Positions 14,105-24,166 of a stretch of 26,831 nucleotides of DNA are shown here, in pieces. Position 1 is the stretch's first letter. The number at the start of each line of letters is the position of its first letter. The stretch comes from DATKDF01 sp035512795 (GTDB taxonomy: Bacteria; Acidobacteriota; Vicinamibacteria; Vicinamibacterales; SCN-69-37), in contig DATKDF010000220.1 in assembly GCA_035512795.1 (NCBI GenBank), positions 1 to 26,831 on the forward strand, read 5' to 3'. A program made the position numbers and the translations under genes. The notes under the pieces are model-generated. The model did not search any database and was not told the DNA's origin. It worked only from the letters and a program-made list of their open reading frames with translations.

Positions 14105-15142
14105 TCACGCGATTCGCCGCGAAGGATCCGCGTAGGCCCAGCGGAAGGGCTTGGCGGTTTTGTTGTAATGCCGGATATAGCGCATCAACTTGCGACGCAG
14201 GTCGGTCACCGAGGTGAAGATCCCGCGGGCGATGACATCGCGCTCGATCTTCGAGAACCAGAGTTCCACCTGGTTCAGCCACGAGGAGTAGGTCGGGGTG
14301 TAGTGCAGGTGGACCGTCGGGTGCGCGGCGAGGAAGGTGCGCACCTGCTGGGTCTTATGGGCCGACAAGTTGTCCACGATGATGTGGATCTGGCGGGTGC
14401 GCGGCTGCGACGCCGTGACCGCCTGTAGGAACGTGACGAACTCGGCGCTCGTGTGGCGCGCGACCGCGCTGCCGAGCACTTCGCCCGTGTGCGTGTTCAG
14501 GGCCGCGTACAGCGACAGGGTCCCATGCTGGTAGTACTCGAACCCATGGCGCTCAGCGCGTCCGGGCGACAACGGCAGCAAGGGGTCGATCCGGTCCAAG
14601 GCCTGGATGGCGGTCTTTTCGTCGACGCAGAACACGACGGCGTGCTGCGGCGGGTCGAGATACAACCCAATCACATCGGCGGCCTTGGTCTCGAACTCCG
14701 GGTCGGTCGATCGCATGTAGCGCTCGAGGCGATGCGGCTGCAACCCGGCGGCGCGCCACGCGCGAGCGACGATCGTGTGTTGAACGCCGAGTTTGCGGCC
14801 CAACGATCGCGTCGACCAGTGTGTGGCGCCGTGCGGCGGGGCGCGGCGCGTCCACGCGAGAATGCGGGCTTGCAGGCTCGGGGTCAACACGGTCGGCTTG
14901 GAGCCCCGGTGCCGGGCGGTGAGTCCGGCGATGCCGTCCATCTCGAATCGCCGTTTCCACAAGGCGATCGTCCGCGAACTGCAGCCGGTCTTGGCGGTGA
15001 TCGCCGTGTAGCTGTGGCCGTCGGCCAGCAGCAGCACGACCCGCGCCCGCCGTGCCGCGTCTGCGCGGCCTCGGCGGGATCGTTCGCGCGCTTCCAACGC
15101 CGCCCGTTGCTCCTGCGTGACTGTGAGTCCCGTCGATGGCAT
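14105..15142 (-). CDS. IS630-family DDE transposase
   Basis: Cuts and joins element ends at TA dinucleotides. The 345 residues show an N-terminal helix-turn-helix region (about 28-80, with YTAITAKTGCSSRTIALWKRRF), a second HTH-like region to about 135, and the RNase-H-like catalytic domain. The DDE residues are visible: Asp174 in FCVDEKTAIQALD, Asp257 in IIVDNLSAHK, and Glu293 in SWLNQVELWFSKIERD, with the 35-residue D-to-E spacing. The last part (FTSVTDLRRKLMRYIRHYNK) is the normal family end. The ATG at 15142 lies 5 bases after a TACGAT box. All catalytic residues are intact, so it is probably active. Confidence 0.95.
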   Translation of the reverse strand: MPSTGLTVTQEQRAALEARERSRRGRADAARRARVVLLLADGHSYTAITAKTGCSSRTIALWKRRFEMDGIAGLTARHRGSKPTVLTPSLQARILAWTRRAPPHGATHWSTRSLGRKLGVQHTIVARAWRAAGLQPHRLERYMRSTDPEFETKAADVIGLYLDPPQHAVVFCVDEKTAIQALDRIDPLLPLSPGRAERHGFEYYQHGTLSLYAALNTHTGEVLGSAVARHTSAEFVTFLQAVTASQPRTRQIHIIVDNLSAHKTQQVRTFLAAHPTVHLHYTPTYSSWLNQVELWFSKIERDVIARGIFTSVTDLRRKLMRYIRHYNKTAKPFRWAYADPSRRIA

Positions 15143-15147
15143 GCGCC

Positions 15148-15176
15148 ATCGTACGCTTTACACGTCGTCAGTACAA
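15148..15176 (-). promoter_or_regulatory. Transposase promoter inside the IS630 right end
   Basis: On the minus strand TTGTAC (15171-15176), a 17-base spacer and TACGAT (15148-15153) form a promoter; the -35 falls within the inverted repeat. The ATG follows 5 bases after the -10, so the message would have almost no leader. Confidence 0.5.
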
Positions 15177-15180
15177 GCCA

Positions 15181-15393
15181 CTAGAGATATTTGAACAGAC
15201 CGCGGAGCGCATCGAGGAGCACGGCGCCGATGGCCTGGACGAACGGGGTCGGGTCGCCGTCCTTCAGGCCATCAGCGGCGTCGGCGAGGGTGATCGGATC
15301 GGCGAGCAGCAACCAGATGGTGGCCCCCGCGACGGTCGCCGCCAGCAGGCCACTCATGGCCATCAGGCTCAAGCTCCATCGCGCGATGCTCAT
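15181..15393 (-). CDS. Small membrane protein (70 residues), stop codon spans IS junction
   Basis: A 70-residue protein with one strong membrane helix (LSLMAMSGLLAATVAGATIWLLL, about residues 8-30, quoted here as its core) and an amphipathic C-terminal half ending in LRGLFKYL. No family is recognised. The ATG at 15393 lies 8 bases after a TAGACT box. Its TAG stop uses TA of the target duplication and the terminal G of the IS630 element. Before insertion the same TA was followed by G, so the reading frame and stop are unchanged. Codon use fits the neighbours. It is probably an intact gene of unknown function. Confidence 0.6.
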   Translation of the reverse strand: MSIARWSLSLMAMSGLLAATVAGATIWLLLADPITLADAADGLKDGDPTPFVQAIGAVLLDALRGLFKYL

Positions 15394-15401
15394 CGTGGAC
15401 C

Positions 15402-15407
15402 AGTCTA
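15402..15407 (-). promoter_or_regulatory. Candidate -10 box TAGACT for the 70-residue membrane protein
   Basis: Minus-strand TAGACT, 8 bases before the ATG at 15393. Two copies of CTGGTCC (minus strand; 15397-15403 and 15422-15428) flank the region 25 bases apart and could be an operator. No clear -35 is seen. Confidence 0.3.
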
Positions 15408-15457
15408 GCACCGCCATTTGGGGACCAGATGACAGACACCGGTCGGGTGTGGAAGTT

Positions 15458-16486
15458 TCAGACCTCGAGCACGATCTTGCCGAATTGACTGCCCGACTCG
15501 AGGCGCGCGTGCGCCTGACCGGCTTCGGACAGTGGCAGCGTCCGGTCGATGACCGGCCGGACGTGGCCGGCAAAGAACAGCTCGGCCACCCGCAGGAGCT
15601 CGGCCTTGGTCCCCATGTAGGACCCGAGGAGCGACAACTGCCGTGCGAACAGGTGCCGCAGGTCGAGGGCCGCGTGGTGCCCCGACGTGGCCCCGCAGAT
15701 CACGAGCCGGCCGCCCCGGGCGAGGCAGCGGACGCTCCGGTCCCACGTAGCGCCCCCGACGTGTTCGACGACGATGTCGACGCCCGCCCTGTTGGTGACG
15801 GCCCGCACCCTGGCCACAACGTCCTCGGCGTAGTGATCGATCACCTCGTCGGCGCCGAGGGCCTTGGCCTGCGCAAGCTTGGCCTGGCCGCCCGCCGTCG
15901 CGATGACCCGCGCGCCGAACCGCCGCGCAATCTGCACGGCCGCCTGCCCCACACCACTCCCGGCCGCGACAACCAGCACGGTGTCGCGTTCGGTGAGCGT
16001 CGCGCGCGTCAGAAGCATGTGCCATGCGGTCAGAAACGTCAGCGGAAATGCCGCTGCCGAGACGAAGTCGACATGATCCGGCAGCCGAATCACGTTGGCC
16101 GCCGGCACGGCCACTCGTTCCGCGTAGCCACCGGGCGACTGGTACCCTAATACGTCGTAGCGGCCACAACGGTTATCGAGACCGGCCAGACACCACCGGC
16201 ACTGCCCGCACGATAACCCCGGCTGCAGCATGACCCGGGTCCCCACGGCGAGGCCCTCGACGCCCTCCCCGACCTCGACGATCTCCCCCGCCACATCGGC
16301 CCCGGAGATGTGCGGCATCGGGATCGTGACGCGCTCGATTCCACGCCGCTGCCAGAGGTCGAGATGATTGAGCGCGCACGCCCGCACCCGGACGACCACG
16401 CCGCCGGGCGCAACCGCCGGATCGGGCGCGTCTTCATAGGTCAGGACGTCCGGACCACCGTGCGCGTGAAATCGGACTGCTTGCAT
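15458..16486 (-). CDS. MDR-family quinone oxidoreductase-like dehydrogenase
   Basis: A 342-residue NADPH-dependent medium-chain reductase. The N-terminal GroES-like domain has MQAVRFHAHGGPDVL and ACALNHLDLWQRRG, with Asn40 where zinc alcohol dehydrogenases have Cys, so there is no catalytic zinc at this place. The structural zinc loop is kept: Cys93, Cys96, Cys99, Cys107. The nucleotide motif AAGSGVG (174-180) begins the Rossmann domain, followed by GGQAKLAQAKALGADEV. The C-terminal SQFGKIVLEV ending is typical of the zinc-binding QOR-like group. The ATG 16486 lies 10 bases after the stop of the upstream M16 gene, with CGAGG before it, so it is the last gene of the mrp-M16 operon. Reduction of quinones or enones is likely; the true substrate is unknown. 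Confidence 0.9.
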   Translation of the reverse strand: MQAVRFHAHGGPDVLTYEDAPDPAVAPGGVVVRVRACALNHLDLWQRRGIERVTIPMPHISGADVAGEIVEVGEGVEGLAVGTRVMLQPGLSCGQCRWCLAGLDNRCGRYDVLGYQSPGGYAERVAVPAANVIRLPDHVDFVSAAAFPLTFLTAWHMLLTRATLTERDTVLVVAAGSGVGQAAVQIARRFGARVIATAGGQAKLAQAKALGADEVIDHYAEDVVARVRAVTNRAGVDIVVEHVGGATWDRSVRCLARGGRLVICGATSGHHAALDLRHLFARQLSLLGSYMGTKAELLRVAELFFAGHVRPVIDRTLPLSEAGQAHARLESGSQFGKIVLEV

Positions 16487-16496
16487 CCTCGGGACA

Positions 16497-17843
16497 CTAG
16501 AACTCCGGCGTCACGACACTCACCGGCCGCCCGAGCCCTTCGAGCAGCGGCCGTTGGGCAGGATCACCGACGACGACAATGACGGCCTCGTCGGGCCGGA
16601 TGTGCTCCACGGCGAGCCGCTCGACGTCGGCCGGACCAACGGCCTCGACCGAGGGCACGAACCGATCGAACGTGCGGTCGTCCAGATCGTAGGTGGCCAA
16701 CTGAACGGCCGCGCGTGCGTACTGCGAGGCGGTCTCGAAATTGCGCACGTAGCCTCGCGAGAGCGACGCCCGGGCCCGCTCGAGTTCGGCGTCGACGACG
16801 CTGCCCGGCCGGCGAATTTCGGCGAACTCGCGCAGGATCTCGGACACGGCCTCGGCCGTCCGGTCCGACTGGACGCTGGCGTCGCAGACGAAGCTGCCGC
16901 CCGCGCGCCGGAACCCGAACGACGTACGGGCGCCGTAGGTCAGGCCCTTCGCCTCGCGCAGGTTCCGGTTGATCCGGCTCGTGAACTGCCCGCCCAGGAT
17001 CGCGTCGAGAACGAGCAGGCCGTGGAAGTCGTCCACCTTGCGCGGCGGGCCGATGTGCCCCACGCGGACCTCGGACTGGGCGGCACCGGGCCGTGCGACG
17101 AACAGCACGGCCGGCTCGCCGGCCGACCGCAATTCCGGTACGGCGAATGGCTGAGAGCCCGGCGCCCGCCAGCCGCCGAACGTCCCGGCGGCCATGTCGA
17201 AGGCAGCCGAGGCGCGCACGTCGCCGGCAATGACCAGCGTCGCCGCAGCCGGGCCGACCGACTCGGTCCAGAACGCCCGCGCATCGTCGGCGCGCATGGC
17301 TCCGAGTGCGCGCGACGTCCCGAGCGTGCCATGTCCGTAGGGATGACCGCTGAACATCGCCCCGACCAGCGTCCGATCCGCGGCCATTCCGGCCGATCGG
17401 CTCCGCTGCTGGAGCTGGTGGCTGCGCAGTTCGATCACGCGCCGGAAGTCCGCTTCGTAGAGGTGCGGCCGCGCCACGACATCGGCAAGGAGCGCCAGCG
17501 CCTCGCCGAAGACGCGCGCCAGCGACGAAAAGCTGAGCCACGAGACGTCGGGCCCGACTTCGGAGACCAACTCGGTGCCGAGATCGCCGAACGCACCAGC
17601 CAGTTCAATGGCCTTGCGCGAGCCGGCGCCTTCGTCGAGCAGGTCCACGGCCGCGCCTGCCAGGCCCGGGAGGTGGACCGGATCGGCGGCCGACCCGCGA
17701 TCGACGAGCAGGACGGCGGTCGCCGTGGGCACACGCACCTGTTCGATGACCCACACGCGCAGCCCGTTGTCGAGCGTCCGCCGGGCAATGTCCGGAAAGC
17801 GGACGGCGGTGGGCGGGCCAACCGGCGGGGCCGTTCGGGTCAT
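16497..17843 (-). CDS. M16-family peptidase-like protein without zinc motif (non-catalytic subunit)
   Basis: A 448-residue M16-fold protein. In catalytic members a H-x-x-E-H motif follows G-x-A/L; here the matching place reads LAGAAVDLLDEGAG, with both His and the first Glu absent, so it cannot bind zinc. It does keep the Arg/Tyr pair region FTSRINRNLREAKGLTYGA in its C-terminal half, the part that closes over substrate in the partner. This is the pattern of the second subunit in bacterial M16 heterodimers. The first is encoded directly upstream and the two genes overlap by one base (TGATG). ATG 17843 is chosen because of that junction; the longer open frame only repeats the neighbour in another frame. 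The N-terminus has no signal peptide. Confidence 0.9.
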   Translation of the reverse strand: MTRTAPPVGPPTAVRFPDIARRTLDNGLRVWVIEQVRVPTATAVLLVDRGSAADPVHLPGLAGAAVDLLDEGAGSRKAIELAGAFGDLGTELVSEVGPDVSWLSFSSLARVFGEALALLADVVARPHLYEADFRRVIELRSHQLQQRSRSAGMAADRTLVGAMFSGHPYGHGTLGTSRALGAMRADDARAFWTESVGPAAATLVIAGDVRASAAFDMAAGTFGGWRAPGSQPFAVPELRSAGEPAVLFVARPGAAQSEVRVGHIGPPRKVDDFHGLLVLDAILGGQFTSRINRNLREAKGLTYGARTSFGFRRAGGSFVCDASVQSDRTAEAVSEILREFAEIRRPGSVVDAELERARASLSRGYVRNFETASQYARAAVQLATYDLDDRTFDRFVPSVEAVGPADVERLAVEHIRPDEAVIVVVGDPAQRPLLEGLGRPVSVVTPEF

Positions 17844-19150
17844 CAGACCGCGCCCCGGACCGGCTCCGAGTCGGTCAGCGCCAGGCCGGGGCGGCCGGTC
17901 GGGACCACCGACAGCGCCACGCGCGGCGTCCCGGCCAGCCATCGTCCGGTCGCATCGGCCAACGCGCCGGCGTCGGCGCGGAGGTAGCGCGCCAGGTCGG
18001 CGTCGAACCAGTCGGGCCGCCCGCGATGGATGTTGTAGGCGTTCAATTGATCGGCCTTGCCCCCGAACCCGCCGAGCGTCTCGAGCCGCCGGGTGAACGC
18101 CGCTTCGGCGTGCACGCGGCCGCGCTGGACTTCTTCGGGCGTCGGTCCCTCTTCGGCGAAGAGGCGGATCTCGTCGTGGACGATCGCGGCGATCTCGTCG
18201 AGCGTGTGGCCCGGCGCGGCGCTGGCCACGACCTGGAACACGCCGGTCAGTTCGCGCGACGACTGCGTCGCGCCGAGTTCGGCGGCGATGCGCTCGTCGT
18301 GAATCAGGCGCTTGTAGAGCCGGGAACTGCGCCCGTTGCCGAGGATGTCGGCCACCAGATCCAGTTCGGCATCGCCGGCCGTGAAGAGCGCGGCCGACGG
18401 CCAGGCCAGGTAGATGCGCGAGAGTTCCACGCGATCCTCCTGCACGAGCTGTACCGGTGTGCTGCGGGCCGCCGGCGCCACGATGGCGTCGACGGGCGGG
18501 CCGGCCGGAATCGCCCCGAAGTGCGTCTCGATCTCGGCGAGCACGGCGTCGGTCCTGACATCACCGGCCACGGCGAGCGACGCGTTGCCGGGATGGTAGA
18601 ACTGCTTGAAAAAGGCGTGGACGTCGTCGAGCGTCGCCGCGCGCAGGTCGTCCGGGTCGCCAATCGTGGGCCAGTGGTACGGATGATCGGGCGGATAGAG
18701 CGCGGCCGAAATGTGAAACTGGGCCAGCCCGTACGGCCGGTTCTCGTAGTTCTGGCGCCGCTCGTTGAGGACGACGTCGCGCTGGGTCTGGAAGCGCGCT
18801 TCGGTCACGGCCGGCAGCAGCCAGCCCATGCGGTCGGATTCCATCCACAAGGCGAGGCTCGCGGCGCTTGTCGGCACCACTTCCCAGTAGTTGGTCCGGT
18901 CGCTGCTCGTCGAGCCATTCAAGGACGCCCCCACTTCCTGCAGCGGCTCGAAGAACCCGCGGAGCTGATGGGCCGACCCCTCGAACATCAGATGCTCGAA
19001 CAGGTGCGCAAAGCCCGTGCGGCCCGGCCGCTCGTTCTTGGACCCGACGTGGTACCAGACGTTGACCGCGACGAGCGGGGCGTGATGGTCCTCGTGGACG
19101 ATCACGTCGAGCCCGTTGTCGAGCGTGCGGGTGGTGACGGCAATGGACAT
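17843..19150 (-). CDS. M16-family zinc metallopeptidase (catalytic subunit)
   Basis: A 435-residue processing-peptidase-like zinc protease. The inverted zinc motif is H49-L-F-E52-H53 in GFAHLFEHLMFEG, and the distal zinc ligand is Glu130 in RDVVLNERRQNYE, 77 residues after the second His, as in the family. GNASLAVAGDVR (about 213-224) and the C-terminal SSRLYKRLIHDERIA region complete the two-lobed fold. The absence of a signal peptide suggests a cytoplasmic enzyme, or export by another way. It starts 28 bases after mrp and overlaps the non-catalytic partner. Substrates of such pairs are usually peptides or signal peptides; the actual ones are unknown. Confidence 0.93.
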   Translation of the reverse strand: MSIAVTTRTLDNGLDVIVHEDHHAPLVAVNVWYHVGSKNERPGRTGFAHLFEHLMFEGSAHQLRGFFEPLQEVGASLNGSTSSDRTNYWEVVPTSAASLALWMESDRMGWLLPAVTEARFQTQRDVVLNERRQNYENRPYGLAQFHISAALYPPDHPYHWPTIGDPDDLRAATLDDVHAFFKQFYHPGNASLAVAGDVRTDAVLAEIETHFGAIPAGPPVDAIVAPAARSTPVQLVQEDRVELSRIYLAWPSAALFTAGDAELDLVADILGNGRSSRLYKRLIHDERIAAELGATQSSRELTGVFQVVASAAPGHTLDEIAAIVHDEIRLFAEEGPTPEEVQRGRVHAEAAFTRRLETLGGFGGKADQLNAYNIHRGRPDWFDADLARYLRADAGALADATGRWLAGTPRVALSVVPTGRPGLALTDSEPVRGAV

Positions 19151-19178
19151 GGCCGGGCGACGCGTCCTTCGCGCCGGA

Positions 19179-20258
19179 TCAGTTGACGGGCTCGAGCGGG
19201 ATCGCGCGGCGCGAGAACGAGGCGATCGACACCTGCTGGGCCACGCGCTCGGCCGCCGAGACGAGCGCCTGGGCCGCCGCCGAGTCCGCCTCGTGCAGGA
19301 CGATCGGCACGCCCGCATCGCTGCCCCGGCGCACGGGCTCGTAGAGCGGTACCGCGCCGAGAAACGGCACCTGCAGTTCCGTCGCCAGCCGCTCACCGCC
19401 GCCCTTGCCGAACAGATCCGTTTCCCGGCTGCATCCCGGGCAGAGAAACCAGCTCATGTTCTCGATGAGCCCGAGTGTCGGAATATTCAGCTTGCGATAC
19501 ATCATGATCGCGCGACGCGTGTCGGCGAGCGCCACCGACTGCGGGGTCGTCACGAGCACGGCACCGGTCACCGGCACGGTCTGACTCAGGCTGAGCGCCA
19601 CGTCGCCCGTCCCGGGCGGCATGTCCACGATGAGGTAGTCGATCTCGCCCCACTTCACGTCACGGACGAACTGCTGGATGGCCCCGTGCAGCATCGGTCC
19701 GCGCCAGATCACCGGCGCGTCGTCCTGCGTGAGGAAGCCCATCGACACCACCTTGAGCCCGTACCGCTCGGCCGGCACGATCTTCTGGCCGTCGGTCTCG
19801 AGTTGCGTGCGAAGCCCCAGCATGATGGGCACGTTCGGCCCGTACATGTCGCCGTCGAGCAGCGCCACCCGGCTGCCGCGCGCGGCGAGCGCCACGGCCA
19901 GATTGACCGAGATGGTCGTCTTGCCGACGCCGCCCTTGCCGGCACCGACCGCGATGATGTTCCGGACGCCCTCGACCGGCACGCGTCCCGCCTCGGGCCG
20001 CGCCGCCGACCGGACACTGGCCGTCATCTCGATCGCGACGTCGGACACCCCGGCCAGCGCCGACACGGCGGCCTGCGCCTGATCCCGCATCAGGTCCTTC
20101 ATCGGACAGGCCGGCGTGGTCAGCTCGATGGTGAAGCCGACGCGCCCGCCGTCAATCGCCAGATTCTTCACGAATCCGAGCGCCACGATGTCCTTGTGCA
20201 GATCGGGATCCTGCACCGCCCGGAGCGCACTGAGCACGTCGGATTCTGAAACTGCCAT
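19179..20258 (-). CDS. mrp: Mrp/NBP35-family iron-sulfur carrier ATPase with MIP18 domain
   Basis: A scaffold/carrier that holds a [4Fe-4S] cluster and passes it to apo-proteins. Residues about 5-85 are a MIP18/DUF59 domain, with the conserved TTPACPMKD (48-55). The MRP ATPase follows: deviant Walker A GAGKGGVGKTT at 105-115, LLDGDMYGPNVPIMLG (133-148), VDMPPGTGDV (211-220) and ENMSWFLCPGC (266-276), whose C273 and C276 form the cluster-binding CxxC. Length (359) is normal. The ATG at 20258 has a TACAAT box 6 bases upstream, so it heads its own transcript, followed closely by the two M16 genes and the QOR-like gene. The call is secure. Confidence 0.95.
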   Translation of the reverse strand: MAVSESDVLSALRAVQDPDLHKDIVALGFVKNLAIDGGRVGFTIELTTPACPMKDLMRDQAQAAVSALAGVSDVAIEMTASVRSAARPEAGRVPVEGVRNIIAVGAGKGGVGKTTISVNLAVALAARGSRVALLDGDMYGPNVPIMLGLRTQLETDGQKIVPAERYGLKVVSMGFLTQDDAPVIWRGPMLHGAIQQFVRDVKWGEIDYLIVDMPPGTGDVALSLSQTVPVTGAVLVTTPQSVALADTRRAIMMYRKLNIPTLGLIENMSWFLCPGCSRETDLFGKGGGERLATELQVPFLGAVPLYEPVRRGSDAGVPIVLHEADSAAAQALVSAAERVAQQVSIASFSRRAIPLEPVN

Positions 20259-20264
20259 GTCCCG

Positions 20265-20270
20265 ATTGTA
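20265..20270 (-). promoter_or_regulatory. Candidate -10 box TACAAT for mrp
   Basis: Minus-strand TACAAT, 6 bases (cgggac) before the mrp ATG. This predicts a leaderless message. No good -35 is visible. Confidence 0.5.
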
Positions 20271-20309
20271 TGCTGCGAACCGGAACGAGGGGAACGCGGA
20301 ACGTCCGGA

Positions 20310-20564
20310 TCAGGCGCGCGATCGGAAGAACGCCGCCTGCATGCGTTCGACGATCGACGTCATGTCCGGAAAATCGATGGCGATGTCGACGCGCTCGGGC
20401 ACACCGAGGGTGTCGAACGCGCCGGGCGCGTCGCGGCCATTCGGGCGATGCTCGGCTTCGAGGAGATCGTTCAGCGGCCGGGCGGCGTGCCGGGCACAGG
20501 CAGCCTTGATGTCGCGCGCGGCCGCGTCAGGTGCAACGCCCAGAATCTCGAAGTAGTCGTGCAC
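20310..20564 (-). CDS. J-domain-like small protein without the HPD motif
   Basis: An 84-residue protein. Residues 1-22 (HDYFEILGVAPDAAARDIKA in the main part) match helices I and II of DnaJ J-domains. The loop that should carry His-Pro-Asp, which switches on Hsp70 ATPase, is absent: after ACARHA the chain reads ARPLNDLLEAEH. The C-terminal 25 residues (IDFPDMTSIVERMQAAFF) form an amphipathic helix, probably for partner contact. Without HPD it should not stimulate DnaK, and may be a J-like protein or a decayed one. GTG 20564 starts at the conserved region. It lies between the zinc-ribbon gene (27-base gap) and mrp (51-base gap). Confidence 0.6.
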   Translation of the reverse strand: MHDYFEILGVAPDAAARDIKAACARHAARPLNDLLEAEHRPNGRDAPGAFDTLGVPERVDIAIDFPDMTSIVERMQAAFFRSRA

Positions 20565-20591
20565 GGCGCGCCACCACGACTGGGCCGGCGG

Positions 20592-20825
20592 TCAGCGAGC
20601 GCCGAGCGTGCCGAGCAGATCGCGACGGGTTGTCGCGTCGAGCCCGTCCAGATCGACCGTCGCGTCGCACTCGTCGCAGAGGATCTCGACAAGGGCCGGG
20701 CGCCCCTCTTCCTGGGGCGGCTGGAACTGACCATCAGACACCCGCAACAACTGCATCTGTAGCGTCTTGGCCAGAAAGTTCTCGGAATTGCCGCAATTCG
20801 GACACGTCAATGGCAACTGTTTCAC
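20592..20825 (-). CDS. Zinc-ribbon small protein, unknown function
   Basis: A protein of about 77 residues with two Cys pairs, CPNC near the N-terminus and CDEC about 45 residues later, the usual layout of a zinc ribbon. The region between is acidic and contains QPPQEEGRPALVEIL; the end DLDGLDATTRRDLLGTLGAR is helical. No specific family is known to me. GTG 20825 is chosen since the conserved chain starts there. An upstream TTG at 20873 overlaps the helicase stop (TTGA) and would add 16 residues; it may be the true start if the genes are coupled. Position directly after the helicase-nuclease gene suggests co-transcription. Confidence 0.6.
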   Translation of the reverse strand: MKQLPLTCPNCGNSENFLAKTLQMQLLRVSDGQFQPPQEEGRPALVEILCDECDATVDLDGLDATTRRDLLGTLGAR

Positions 20826-20869
20826 TCCGTGGCACCCGAACCGCCGGGTCCACAGGGAGTGTATCTCAC

Positions 20870-24143
<3,274 letters not shown>

Positions 24144-24166
<23 letters not shown>

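Larger units (their letters stand above)
14076..15181. mobile_element. IS630-family insertion sequence, complete, with TA target duplication
   Basis: A 1106-base element bounded by inverted repeats that begin GTGG. Left end (14076 inward) and right end (15181 inward) match at 18 of the first 26 positions, including GTGG, GTAC, CGA and TGTA in register. Each end is flanked by TA (14074-14075 and 15182-15183), the known target of IS630/Tc1-mariner transposases. It contains one intact transposase gene reading leftward, and its promoter lies in the right end. The intact ORF and ends suggest a fairly recent insertion. Confidence 0.88.
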
